Source of the DNA: Croceicoccus sp.
GTDB taxonomy: Bacteria; Pseudomonadota; Alphaproteobacteria; Sphingomonadales; Sphingomonadaceae
Length of the DNA: 19,699 nucleotides
NCBI GenBank assembly: GCA_029936705.1
Contig: JAPYSD010000011.1
Location: 1 to 19,699, forward strand
Reading direction: 5' to 3'
The notes beneath the pieces were generated by a model that was not told where the DNA came from, searched no databases, and saw only the letters and a program-made list of their open reading frames with translations. How positions within the stretch are numbered: position 1 is the stretch's first letter; each line of letters begins with the position of its first letter. Shown piece after piece: positions 1 through 8,030 of this stretch. Both the position numbers and the translations under genes were made by a program.

Positions 1-978
1 GCCCTCCACGATCACGCGGTCGCCGCGCTGCAGCCGCCCGTCGAGGAATGCCAGCCCCTCGCGCCGGGCGGTGATGGTGACGGGGACGCGGCTGGCCTTG
101 CCGTCGCGCACGACGAAGATGTGCGAACCCTCGCCGCCCCACACGATGGCCTGTTCGGGCACGGCGGGGCTCGGCTCCCCGCGGCGGTCGACGGTGACGC
201 GAAAGCTCATTCCCGGGCGCAGCCGGTCGTCAGGGTTCGACACCGCCGCGCGGACGATGAAATCGCGGCTGTCCTGCGCCACGCGGCTGTCGGTGGCGAC
301 GATCCTGGCCTGCACCTGCCGGTCGGGCTCGGCAAAGGGCGTGACCTGCACCGTCTCACCCGGTCGCAGCGTGCTGAACACGGTTTCGGGCGCCGAAAAG
401 TCCACGAACAACGTGCTGCGCTTGTCCAGCTGGGCGATGGCGGTGGAATCGTTCACCCGGTCGCCCACGTCGATCTCGGTCAGGCCGATATGACCCGAGA
501 ATGGCGCCCGGATGGTCCGGTCGGCCAGCTCGGTCTTGGCCTGCTGCAGCGCCACGCGCGCCGATGCCCGCGCGGTTTCGCCCGCCTCGATCTGGCTTTC
601 GGAAATCGCGCCCGTATCCTCGATCCGGCGATAGCGCCCCAGCAGCTGGTCCGCCTCGCGCAATTGCACCTCGGCCGCGTCCACCGCCAACTGCTCGCGC
701 CGGGAATCCAGCTGGAGGAGCGGCTGGCCCTTGCGGACGTAGTCGCCCGCCGTGAACATCACGCGCGTCACCCTGCCGCCGGTCTCGGGAAACAGCTCGG
801 CGCTGGTCGATGCGCGGGCAGAGCCGATCATCTCGGTCTCGACGTTGCGGGGAACGAATTGCAGCGGCTCGGCGATGACCGGAATCGGGTCGGGGGTGCG
901 ATCGGCTTCCTGACCGGAACAACCGCCCACGAAAACAAGGGCGAGGACACAGAGTAGCCGGACAGCGCAATGATTCAT
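1..978 (-). CDS. RND efflux periplasmic adaptor (HlyD/AcrA-type), 3'-truncated
   Basis: The frame is open from the ATG at 978 to the left edge, 326 codons, and the C-terminus is missing. Residues 1-20 form a lipoprotein signal peptide with lipobox VGGC (Cys20). A biotinyl-lipoyl-like half follows (ETGGRVTRVMFTAGDYVRKG), then an alpha-helical hairpin rich in Ala, Glu and Gln, then the second lipoyl half (TIRAPFSGHIGLTEIDVGD), then beta-barrel and membrane-proximal segments ending DRVIVEG at the edge. This order is typical of AcrA/MexA membrane-fusion proteins, which join an inner-membrane RND pump to an outer-membrane channel. Family members are usually 350-400 residues, so only a short tail is lost. 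An RND pump gene would be expected further left. The substrate cannot be told. Confidence 0.93.
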   Translation of the reverse strand, partial: MNHCAVRLLCVLALVFVGGCSGQEADRTPDPIPVIAEPLQFVPRNVETEMIGSARASTSAELFPETGGRVTRVMFTAGDYVRKGQPLLQLDSRREQLAVDAAEVQLREADQLLGRYRRIEDTGAISESQIEAGETARASARVALQQAKTELADRTIRAPFSGHIGLTEIDVGDRVNDSTAIAQLDKRSTLFVDFSAPETVFSTLRPGETVQVTPFAEPDRQVQARIVATDSRVAQDSRDFIVRAAVSNPDDRLRPGMSFRVTVDRRGEPSPAVPEQAIVWGGEGSHIFVVRDGKASRVPVTITARREGLAFLDGRLQRGDRVIVEG

Positions 979-1077
979 CGGGACTGCATAACCGCGTGCC
1001 GCCATTAGCAAAAGCGCTGTCTATGACCCTTTGGGGCATATCGCGCCCGCAGCTGCCGGACTGGCCGTGCGGCGGCG

Positions 1078-2427
1078 CTATGTCGTGCGCAGCGGCGATG
1101 GTGCAAGCGCTTGCGCGCGGCGCATCGGCTGCCGCTGCAGATAGGTCAGCGATCGCCACAACCATTCCAGAGGGCCGAAGCGGAAATTGCGCAGCCACAC
1201 GGCGCTGAACGCCATCTCTGCCGCCGCGATGGCCAGCACGATCAGGTAAAGCTCGTACCGCTCGAACCGGCCGTAAAGCCCGAACCCGAAATCATAGAAC
1301 AGCGCCACGCAGATCACCGTCTGCGCGATGTAATTGGTCAGCGCCATCTGCCCCGCCGCGGCAAACCAGCGCTGCAACCGTTTCAGCAGCCCCAGCCTGA
1401 CCACGCACATCACCAGCCCCACATGGCCGAACACCATCGCCAGCCGGCTGATCTGATAGGTCCGCCCCGCCGCGGCGGACCCAACCGGGCCGTATTCGCC
1501 CGCCTGCAGCAGGCCTAGCTCGTAGATGCCGAGCGGTATGCCAACGGCGTAGCCCGCCGCCATCATCACCGCGTAGAACCGCGTGCTGCGCGCCGCGGAC
1601 AGCACGCCCCATTTCAGCATGGCCATGCCGATCAGCATGAAGGGCGCCATGTCGAACGCCAGCCAGAACGGCGCATTGACCCACTGGAATTCGAAGCTGA
1701 ACGGCAGCTGCCCCTGCACCGCATTCAGATAGGACCCTCCGTGCCAGTCCGCGAACATGGCGTTCGTTTCCTCGGTGGGGATATATTCGGCGCTCGTTTC
1801 CTTCCAGCTGTCCAGCGCCGCGCGCTGATCCTCGCCCAGCGTTCCGCCGTCCGCGACGATGGCCTGCGCCTCGGCGGCGGCCTGCGCCTTGTCGAGCGTG
1901 TCGTGATACGCCATGCCCAGCTTGACCGCGGCGAGCGCGAGGATGGCGATGCCGATGCCGAACTGCCAGCGCGCGGGCACCTTGCGCAGCACGAACAACC
2001 CGAATCCGCAGATCGCATAGGCGAACAGGATCTCCCCCGGCCAGAGCAGGAAGCTCCAGTGGATGAAGCCGAAAAGGCCCAGCCAGCTCATCCGCCGGAA
2101 ATAGATGTCGGCGGCCGACACGCCCGCACCTGCGCGTTCCATGCGGTCCGTCAGCAGCACGATGCCCGCGCCGAACAGCATGGAGAAGATGCCGCGCATC
2201 GTCCCTTCGAAACCGACGTTCATGATCTCGAACAAGCGCAGGTTCAGGCCCGTCGCACCGCCCGCCGCCAGCGGATTGCCATAGGCCTGCCAGATGAGGC
2301 CGAAGGCCGAGATGTTCATCAGGAGAATGCCGAACACGGCGATGCCGCGCAGGATGTCGAGCGAGTCGATACGCTCCGTCCGGGCGACGGGCGCGGCAGG
2401 CATGTCCGCAAGGGCGGTACCGATCAT
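1078..2427 (-). CDS. DUF418 (YeiB-type) integral membrane protein
   Basis: A 449-residue polytopic membrane protein. The N-terminus carries the signature RIDSLDILRGIAVFGILLMN of the DUF418/YeiB family, several hydrophobic helices follow, and the C-terminal DUF418 region contains GRTYQISRLAMVFGHVGL and AAGQMALTNYIAQTV. The family's biochemical function is not established; related acyltransferase-like membrane proteins suggest modification or export of a small molecule, which is inference. The start at 2427 has a strong purine-rich ribosome site (GGAGGGGG) a few bases upstream. The gene diverges from the secreted-protein gene at 2698, and the intergenic space contains one copy of the TATTAC-N14-GTAACA dyad. 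Confidence 0.95.
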   Translation of the reverse strand: MIGTALADMPAAPVARTERIDSLDILRGIAVFGILLMNISAFGLIWQAYGNPLAAGGATGLNLRLFEIMNVGFEGTMRGIFSMLFGAGIVLLTDRMERAGAGVSAADIYFRRMSWLGLFGFIHWSFLLWPGEILFAYAICGFGLFVLRKVPARWQFGIGIAILALAAVKLGMAYHDTLDKAQAAAEAQAIVADGGTLGEDQRAALDSWKETSAEYIPTEETNAMFADWHGGSYLNAVQGQLPFSFEFQWVNAPFWLAFDMAPFMLIGMAMLKWGVLSAARSTRFYAVMMAAGYAVGIPLGIYELGLLQAGEYGPVGSAAAGRTYQISRLAMVFGHVGLVMCVVRLGLLKRLQRWFAAAGQMALTNYIAQTVICVALFYDFGFGLYGRFERYELYLIVLAIAAAEMAFSAVWLRNFRFGPLEWLWRSLTYLQRQPMRRAQALAPSPLRTT

Positions 2428-2575
2428 CGAAGACCCCCTCCCCGAGGCAGCGCAACGATCGCGACCGAATGCTGCCAGCGCCGCCCCCGGTTACCGGCGC
2501 TGCAGGCGGCACGCTACGCGCAGTCGCGCGGCGTGGCAAATACCGATGTTCGGCCCGATCCAGGGCCAAACCGGA

Positions 2576-2601
2576 TATTACCCTTGACGCTTTGCGTAAC
2601 A
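2576..2601. promoter_or_regulatory. Operator-like dyad, site A (TATTAC-N14-GTAACA)
   Basis: Left half TATTAC at 2576-2581, 14-base spacer, right half GTAACA at 2596-2601, five of six matching the inverse of the left. Extended to 8-base halves (GATATTAC and GTAACATC) the symmetry is seven of eight. The site lies between divergent DUF418 and secreted-protein genes, about 150 bases from the first and 97 from the second. A possible -35 (TTGACG, 2584-2589) with a weak -10 (TAGGCT, 2606-2611) falls in or next to it. The same dyad occurs at 9121, 12612 and 15446. The assignment to the NikR-like regulator is inferred. Confidence 0.55.
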
Positions 2602-2661
2602 TCGATAGGCTGCATGTCACAAATTCAAGAATCCATCGTGGGAGAGTGTCAGCAACCGTAA

Positions 2662-2681
2662 CGCCGGTCTTTTGACCGGCG
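2662..2681 (+). other. Leader hairpin, 8-bp stem with TTTT loop
   Basis: CGCCGGTC, loop TTTT, GACCGGCG forms a perfect 8-bp stem just upstream of the ribosome site (AGGGAGA) of the gene at 2698. It does not include the ribosome site and is not followed by a T-run, so it is neither an obvious terminator nor an obvious sequestering element. A role in mRNA stability is possible. Confidence 0.5.
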
Positions 2682-2697
2682 CCAGGGAGACTCTTCG

Positions 2698-3162
2698 ATG
2701 ATCGTCACGCGCGTCGCACCTGCCGCTTCACGAATTGCCAGCACTATCGCCGCATCGAAGCGGTTGGCCCCGCGGGCTCGCCAGGCGGCGGTCGTCGGCC
2801 TTGCGCTGGCGGGCATGTCGGCGGCACCGGCCCGCGCGGCGGACGAACCCAGCACGCGGCTGGTGAAATGCGGGGCGCAAAGCTGCCTGCAAGTGTCCGG
2901 ACACCGCGCCAACCCTGCCTCTGCCGTGCGCATCAACGGCCGCCTGGTGCATGTCGAGGGAGCAAACGGCTGGAAAACCCGCCTCCCGCTCGAGACGCTG
3001 CGCGAATCGACCGCACCGCAGGCCCGCACGATCAAGGTCTCACTTCACGACACCGCAGACCGCGCCAGCAGCGTCGAGCATGTCGATCTGCCGATCGGGC
3101 TTCTTGGCAATTCGGCCAATCTCGGCTCGCTCGAGGTACGCGCGCCGCTGACCATGCCCTGA
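2698..3162 (+). CDS. Small secreted protein, sphingomonad-type, function unknown
   Basis: 154 residues. After a long basic N-region (about 27 residues) there is a hydrophobic stretch, VVGLALAGMSAAPARA, ending at a likely signal peptidase I site AxA near residue 47. The mature part is about 107 residues with a Cys pair (KCGAQSCLQVSG), a VRINGRLVHVEGANGW segment and a hydrophobic C-terminal LPIGLLGNSANLGSLEV. I recall proteins of this type as uncharacterised in Sphingomonadales and know no function. The start at 2698 has AGGGAGA seven bases upstream. The unusually long N-region means the true start could lie differently, but no better ATG is present. A site-A dyad lies upstream. Confidence 0.8.
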   Translation: MIVTRVAPAASRIASTIAASKRLAPRARQAAVVGLALAGMSAAPARAADEPSTRLVKCGAQSCLQVSGHRANPASAVRINGRLVHVEGANGWKTRLPLETLRESTAPQARTIKVSLHDTADRASSVEHVDLPIGLLGNSANLGSLEVRAPLTMP

Positions 3163-3214
3163 CCGGGTCTGCCCCGATGAAATGGCGCCGAAGGGCGCGA
3201 AATCCTGCGAATTC

Positions 3215-3243
3215 TTGCAACCTGCCCCGCGCCGCCCTATGTG
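3215..3243 (+). promoter_or_regulatory. Possible sigma-70-type promoter of the UrcA gene
   Basis: TTGCAA at 3215-3220 and TATGTG at 3238-3243 are separated by 17 bases, 49 bases ahead of the UrcA start. Matches to consensus are only partial, so this is a candidate chosen for spacing and location. Confidence 0.3.
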
Positions 3244-3291
3244 CAGGGCTGGCCGCCGGAGAGCGGTGCAATACATTCGCAGGAGACGATC

Positions 3292-3615
3292 ATGAAGAAA
3301 GGCCTTTTGGCCCTGGCCGCTTGCGCCATGGCAAGTTCGGCTGCAGCCGCCACCAACGATCCCTTTGTCGAGGATACCGCGACGCTTCGGCTCGACGGGC
3401 TCGACCTGTCGACCGTGGATGGTCAGCAGCGCCTGGCGATCCGCATGGACGATGCCGCACGCGCAGTCTGCGGCGAACAGCTGGCACAGGTACACCTGGC
3501 GGTTGCCGCCCAGGCACGCGAATGCCAGACCGCGGTCAAGGCGGATATCCGTTCGCAGATCGAGGAGCGCATGGCTGCCAAGGCAACGCCGACAAGGCTT
3601 GCGTCCAGCCGCTGA
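3292..3615 (+). CDS. UrcA family protein
   Basis: 107 residues from the ATG at 3292, chosen because AGGAGA lies five bases upstream and the protein then begins with a normal signal peptide (MKKGLLALAACAMASSAAAA). The mature part shows the UrcA pattern: LRLDGLDLSTVDGQQRLAIRM, then AARAVCG and ARECQTAV, giving two conserved cysteines that probably form a disulfide, then a helical tail. UrcA proteins are small periplasmic proteins common in Sphingomonadales and related Alphaproteobacteria, with no assigned activity. It has its own candidate promoter and is followed by a GC-rich hairpin, so it looks monocistronic. An in-frame ATG at 3241 has no signal peptide at its N-terminus and is less likely. 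Confidence 0.9.
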   Translation: MKKGLLALAACAMASSAAAATNDPFVEDTATLRLDGLDLSTVDGQQRLAIRMDDAARAVCGEQLAQVHLAVAAQARECQTAVKADIRSQIEERMAAKATPTRLASSR

Positions 3616-3630
3616 TTTTCCGGCAGCTTG

Positions 3631-3653
3631 CCCGGTCCGCCATGCGGGCCGGG
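3631..3653 (+). terminator. GC-rich hairpin after the UrcA gene, probable terminator
   Basis: CCCGGTCCGC and GCGGGCCGGG pair over 10 positions, one of them a T-G wobble, around a CAT loop, 15 bases after the UrcA stop. The following tract (TAGCCGCTTTG) is only weakly T-rich, so termination may be incomplete. Confidence 0.5.
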
Positions 3654-3800
3654 TAGCCGCTTTGCCCCCATCTTGCGATTGCCTGGGGCCGGCTTAGTTC
3701 ATACGGTGGCCGGCATGGTCATTCGTCTATCCAGCTGTTCCCCCGCATCGAGTGCATGGCCGGGGCGGAACGCATCTTCCACCCACTTCACGACTTTCGC

Positions 3801-5363
3801 ATGACGCATGGCGCGCAAGCACGGGCGGCGCTCAAGCGCGGCGACCTGAACGCCGCGGCGAATGCCGCCAAGGCGCTGGCCACGGCGGAACCCGACCGGC
3901 CCGAAGGCTATTTCCTGCTGGGCATCGTCGCGGCCGAGGCAGGCCAGATCGCCAAGGCCATTCCCCTGATCCAGGCGGCGATCGACCGCGAACCGCAGGC
4001 GGAATATTGCGCCCAGCTTGCCCGCCTGCTGATCCTGCTGCGCCGCGACGGCGAAGCGGCCGAAGCCGCGCGCAAGGCGATGGCGCTCGAACCGCAGGAT
4101 GCGCGAACCCTCGACACCATTGGCTGCGTCCTGGCGCGGCTTGGCGATCACGAAGCGTCCATCGCCCCCTTCACCGCCGCGGTGGAGGCGCAGCCGGACA
4201 ACCTCGACTATCGCTACAACCTGGCAGCGGCGAGCGGGTTCACGGGCCGGAACGAGGATGCGCGCGCGCATTACGAAGCGATTTTGGCGGCGGACCCCGG
4301 CAATGCCCGCGCTCATTACGCGCTCGCCATTCTGTCGCGGCAGTCGCGTCAGGCCAATCACGTACCCCGGCTGAAAACCGCCCTTGCCAGCGCCGATCGC
4401 GCCGAGGATGCGCTGCGCATCCGCTATGCACTGGCCAAGGAACTGGAAGACATCGGCGATGCGGAGGCGTTCGATCATCTCTCTGCTGCCAATGCACAGC
4501 ACAAGCGCAAGCTCGGCTATGACTTCGCGCAGGACGAAGCGATCTTCGACGCGATCGAGAGCCTGTTCGCGGGCGGCTCGCTCGCACAGGGTGCCGGCAA
4601 GTCCGATCACTCGCCCATCTTCGTCGTCGGCATGCCGCGCACCGGCACGACGCTGGTCGACCGCATCCTGTCGTCGCACCGCGATGTGACCTCTGCGGGC
4701 GAGCTTCAGGCGATGCCGCTGGCAGTCAAGCGACTGGCGGGCACACGTTCGCGCACCATCATCGACCCGGACACGATCGCGGCCAGCGGCGGGATCGATC
4801 CCGCCGCCATCGGCGAGGCCTATCTGAAGCAGGCCAACCATCACCGCGTGGATTCGTCACCGCGCTTTACCGACAAGCTGCCAGCCAATTTCCTTTACGT
4901 GGGGCATATCGCGCGGGCCCTGCCCGATGCGCGCATCGTATGCCTGCGGCGCAATCCGATGGACACGGTCTGGAGCAACTACAAGAACCTGTTCGCCAGC
5001 CAGTCCGCCTATTACGCCTATTCCTACGACCTGATGGACATCGCCCGCTATTACGCGCGCTTCGACCGGCTGATGGCGATGTGGGACCGCCTCTATCCGG
5101 GGCGTGTGCTGCAATTGTCCTATGAAACGCTGGTGGCGGAGCAGGAGGCGCAGACCCGCAGCCTGCTTGCCCATTGCGGGCTCGACTGGGACGAGGCCTG
5201 CATTTCGTTCCACGAAAACACCGCCGCCGTCGCGACGCCCAGCGCCGCGCAGGTGCGTCGGCCGCTCAATGCCGATGGCGTGGGCAAATGGCGCACGCAC
5301 CGCGCAGGGCTCGAGCCGGTTCGGCGCTGGCTGGCCGAACAGGGTTTCGACGTCCCAGCATAG
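3801..5363 (+). CDS. TPR-repeat sulfotransferase family protein
   Basis: 520 residues from the ATG at 3801. An in-frame ATG at 3756 would add 15 residues (MAGAERIFHPLHDFR); neither start has a clear ribosome site, and 3801 begins directly with the TPR helices. Roughly residues 1-230 are tetratricopeptide repeats. The C-terminal half is a Sulfotransfer_3-type domain with the PAPS 5'-phosphosulfate loop FVVGMPRTGTTLVDRIL near residue 280 and the 3'-phosphate region IVCLRRNPMDTVWSNYKNL near 380. Such two-domain proteins are frequent in Sphingomonadales; they are predicted to transfer sulfate from PAPS to an unknown acceptor, perhaps bound through the TPR part. The gene converges on the TonB receptor gene, with a terminator between them. 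Confidence 0.93.
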   Translation: MTHGAQARAALKRGDLNAAANAAKALATAEPDRPEGYFLLGIVAAEAGQIAKAIPLIQAAIDREPQAEYCAQLARLLILLRRDGEAAEAARKAMALEPQDARTLDTIGCVLARLGDHEASIAPFTAAVEAQPDNLDYRYNLAAASGFTGRNEDARAHYEAILAADPGNARAHYALAILSRQSRQANHVPRLKTALASADRAEDALRIRYALAKELEDIGDAEAFDHLSAANAQHKRKLGYDFAQDEAIFDAIESLFAGGSLAQGAGKSDHSPIFVVGMPRTGTTLVDRILSSHRDVTSAGELQAMPLAVKRLAGTRSRTIIDPDTIAASGGIDPAAIGEAYLKQANHHRVDSSPRFTDKLPANFLYVGHIARALPDARIVCLRRNPMDTVWSNYKNLFASQSAYYAYSYDLMDIARYYARFDRLMAMWDRLYPGRVLQLSYETLVAEQEAQTRSLLAHCGLDWDEACISFHENTAAVATPSAAQVRRPLNADGVGKWRTHRAGLEPVRRWLAEQGFDVPA

Positions 5364-5396
5364 AAAAAGCCGCCTGCCCGGACGGGGCAAGCGGCT
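5364..5396 (-). terminator. Intrinsic terminator of the TonB receptor unit
   Basis: Read on the minus strand, AGCCGC pairs with GCGGCT and, after one mismatch, TGCCC pairs with GGGCA around a 5-base loop. TTTTT (5368-5364) follows at once. It sits between the converging stops of the receptor and the sulfotransferase. On the plus strand the following tract (CCTTCCTC) is poorer, so it serves mainly the minus strand. Confidence 0.8.
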
Positions 5397-5417
5397 CCTT
5401 CCTCTCCACGCCTGCGA

Positions 5418-7835
5418 TCAGAAGCGGATGCGGCCCTCGACCCCGACAGTCCGCGGGTTCATCACCACCTGGCGGTAGTAGCGCACCGCGACACCGTCGT
5501 TGACGCCGATGCGCGACCTGTCGTTCGCGACCGAAACGACCGCGAACTTGTCGAAGATATTGTCCGCGAACACGCTGACGCTGAAACGATCGTTGTCATA
5601 GCCGAGCGAAGCGCGGTGGGTGACGAAGCTCGGCAGCTTGTCGCCATAGGCGCGGTCCCAGCCCAGACGCGTGACCACGTTGCCGCGATACACCGCGGTC
5701 CAGTTGGCCGTGATGTCCCCTTCTGGCAGCGGCATGATGTAGGTCGCCCCCAGCGTACCCGAATTCTTGGCCGAACCCGGCAGGCGATCGCCGTCCATCG
5801 CGTCGAGCTGGACGAAGCGATTGGAATAGTCGCCCGGCGTCTCGCGAATGGTCAGGATCCCCGGAACGTCCTCAGTCAGCTTCGCATCGGTATAGGAATA
5901 GGTGCCCTGGATCGACAGTTCGGGCATCGGCCGAAGCTGGAACGAGGTTTCGAAGCCCTTCGACTTCGCAGAGCCGCCATTCACCGTGATGCCGGTCGCG
6001 CCGTAGAGCGTGGCCGAATCCACCTGGATGCCGTCCCATTCGATGTGGAAGACGTTGAAGTTGAACGTCAGCATCCGGTCGAGCAACTGGGTGCGGATAC
6101 CGATGTCGATGTTCTTGGTCTCGTCCGGGCCGTACTGCAGCTCGTCCGGCAGGGCGCAGATGATCTGCTGGCCCGGCTGGACATCGGCGGGGCAAGGTGC
6201 GACCCGGTTCGGACCGCCGATGCGATAGCCCTTGCTGTACGTACCATAGAGCAGGATGTCGGGCGTGAATTCGAACGAGGTGTTGAACTTCCACACCCAG
6301 CCGTCCTGCCCGGCCTCGCCGCCATTGGCGGGCAGGTCGTAGGGGCTGAGCGGATCGCCCAGCACCGGCAACGCGGCAGCGCCCGAAATCTCGGAGTCGT
6401 AATCGAAATAGCGCGTGCCCGCCGTCACCTGCCACTGCGGGATGATCTGGAACGTCGCCTCGCCGAAGACCGCCTTCTCGGTCACCTTCGAAGTGATGTA
6501 GCTGACATATTCCAGCGCCTCGGGGTTGGTGTCCGGATCCACCCAGGGGTGGTTCGGAATCCGCTCGGCATAGTCGCTCTGGTACTTGTTCTCATTGTAG
6601 AAACCGCCAAGCACCCAGCTGAGCGGACCGCCGTGGCGCGACACGAAGCGGACCTCGCCGTTCCACTGCTCGCGCTTGGTTTCGGAGTCGGTGTAGCCCG
6701 CGAACGCCGGGAACAGCTCGTAGTCGTAGTCGAGGTCGAGCAGCAGGTCGGTGACGTCGCTCTGGTTCGTGGTGTTCACCTCGGTATAGGCGCCGGTGGC
6801 GACGATATCGAAGATGTCCGCGACATTGGCGTTCACCTCGGCGCTGGCAAGATGCGCCTGGCGGCTCGTCGGCTCGATGAAGCGGCTGGCGTTCTCGTAC
6901 TTGCCGGTGCCCAGCACGCCGAAGCTGTTCGCCTGCGAACCGTCGGTATCGGTCTTCTGATAGGCATAGGTCAGGATCAGCTTCAGGTCTTCGCTGGTCT
7001 GCAGCAGCAGCTGGTTGCGGCTGGTGAAGGTCCGCTCGAAATTGACGTCTTCCTGCCGCTTGAGGTCGGTGGCGAAATCTTCGCGGTCGACGCCGCCCGT
7101 CCCGCTGGGCTGCGGCAGCGACACGCCCGGCTCGCGCACGATGCGGGTATAGTCGATGAAGCCCGGATCGAAGTAATAGCCGGTTGCCGTGCGGAACGCG
7201 ACATGGTCGCGCACGATCGGCACGTTGAGCATGAAATCGCCCTGGTAGCCGAAGTCGTCGCTGTGCGACTTGGTCGTGCCGCGAACATGGACCTCGCCCT
7301 CGATCATGTCGGTGTTCGGACGGTTCGGGATGTAGCGGATCGCACCCGCCAGCGTGCCGAGGCCGTAGAGCGTGCCCTGCGGGCCGAGCAGCGTCTCGAC
7401 ACGGTCGATGTCGATCAGCTTGAAGTCGTAATACAGCGGCGTCTCGCCCAGGTAGATGCCCAGCGCGTCGTCATAGTTGGCGCCGAAGTCGTCCACACCC
7501 GAAGCGCTGAGGCCGCGCAGCACGATCGAGCCTGACGAGCCCGGACCGGTATCCAGGATCGTCATGCCCGGCGTGAAATCCGCGATGTCGCGCACGTCGT
7601 CGATCCGCTGCGCCTGCAGTTCTTCCGCCCCGATGGCGGTGATGTTGATCGGCGTGTCCTGGATCGTCGTGCTGCGGCGGGTACCGGTCACGATGATCGC
7701 GTTCTCGTCGGCGATGACCGAGTTTTCGTCGGGCGCATCCATGGCGTCCTGCGCGGCCGCCTGGGTTGCGAAGGCACCGCCCGTCAGCATTGTCGCAGTA
7801 AGAAGACCCAAGCGTAATTTCGCGCTGTATTTCAT
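5418..7835 (-). CDS. TonB-dependent outer-membrane receptor
   Basis: 805 residues. The signal peptide spans about residues 1-28 (TQAAAQ just before the cut). A TonB-box-like segment NAIIVTGTRRSTTIQDTPIN is followed by a plug domain (LRGLSASGVDDFGANYDDAL, VETLLGPQGTLYGLGTLAGA) to about residue 170, then a long beta-barrel ending in the aromatic residue (GVEGRIRF) expected for outer-membrane insertion. Such receptors import scarce ligands (siderophores, metal chelates, oligosaccharides or other organic molecules) using TonB energy. The plug type is common in sphingomonads and does not reveal the ligand. The ribosome site GAGGGGG is good. It lies 195 bases downstream of the sterol-desaturase gene with no clear terminator between, so the two probably share the promoter region containing site B. 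Confidence 0.96.
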   Translation of the reverse strand: MKYSAKLRLGLLTATMLTGGAFATQAAAQDAMDAPDENSVIADENAIIVTGTRRSTTIQDTPINITAIGAEELQAQRIDDVRDIADFTPGMTILDTGPGSSGSIVLRGLSASGVDDFGANYDDALGIYLGETPLYYDFKLIDIDRVETLLGPQGTLYGLGTLAGAIRYIPNRPNTDMIEGEVHVRGTTKSHSDDFGYQGDFMLNVPIVRDHVAFRTATGYYFDPGFIDYTRIVREPGVSLPQPSGTGGVDREDFATDLKRQEDVNFERTFTSRNQLLLQTSEDLKLILTYAYQKTDTDGSQANSFGVLGTGKYENASRFIEPTSRQAHLASAEVNANVADIFDIVATGAYTEVNTTNQSDVTDLLLDLDYDYELFPAFAGYTDSETKREQWNGEVRFVSRHGGPLSWVLGGFYNENKYQSDYAERIPNHPWVDPDTNPEALEYVSYITSKVTEKAVFGEATFQIIPQWQVTAGTRYFDYDSEISGAAALPVLGDPLSPYDLPANGGEAGQDGWVWKFNTSFEFTPDILLYGTYSKGYRIGGPNRVAPCPADVQPGQQIICALPDELQYGPDETKNIDIGIRTQLLDRMLTFNFNVFHIEWDGIQVDSATLYGATGITVNGGSAKSKGFETSFQLRPMPELSIQGTYSYTDAKLTEDVPGILTIRETPGDYSNRFVQLDAMDGDRLPGSAKNSGTLGATYIMPLPEGDITANWTAVYRGNVVTRLGWDRAYGDKLPSFVTHRASLGYDNDRFSVSVFADNIFDKFAVVSVANDRSRIGVNDGVAVRYYRQVVMNPRTVGVEGRIRF

Positions 7836-7934
7836 TTGCTACCCCCTCATTGGGTTAAAACTTCCCCGCGCCCCGGCACGCATGCGCCAAGACTAGATTC
7901 TTCGTCGATGTGAGGATCCGGCCCTGCCCGCGCT

Positions 7935-7994
7935 GCCGCTTTTGCGGCTTGTGCCCGTGGCTGCCCTGCTGCCCGGCCTGTCCATCAGCCGGGC
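7935..7994. other. Two hairpins in the desaturase-receptor spacer
   Basis: The 195-base gap (7836-8030) holds GCCGC-TTTT-GCGGC (7935-7948) and GCCCGGC, 10-base loop, GCCGGGC (7971-7994). On the minus strand, which carries the flanking genes, neither is followed by a T-run, so they look like mRNA structure between the two cistrones and not like terminators. I see no gene in this gap. Confidence 0.4.
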
Positions 7995-8030
7995 CTGCGA
8001 TCCGGTACTCTTCCTGCGGCTCGCCGGGCG

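Noticed and set aside
5010..5053. Two further TATTAC words
   Set aside because: They encode Tyr-Tyr or Tyr-Tyr-Ala in the sulfotransferase and have no matching right half at 14 bases.
5616..7535. Long open frame of 639 codons on the plus strand
   Set aside because: Antisense to the TonB-dependent receptor, whose plug and barrel are clear; no motif or ribosome site.
7935..7994. Terminator between sterol desaturase and TonB receptor
   Set aside because: Hairpins are present but no T-run follows on the minus strand.
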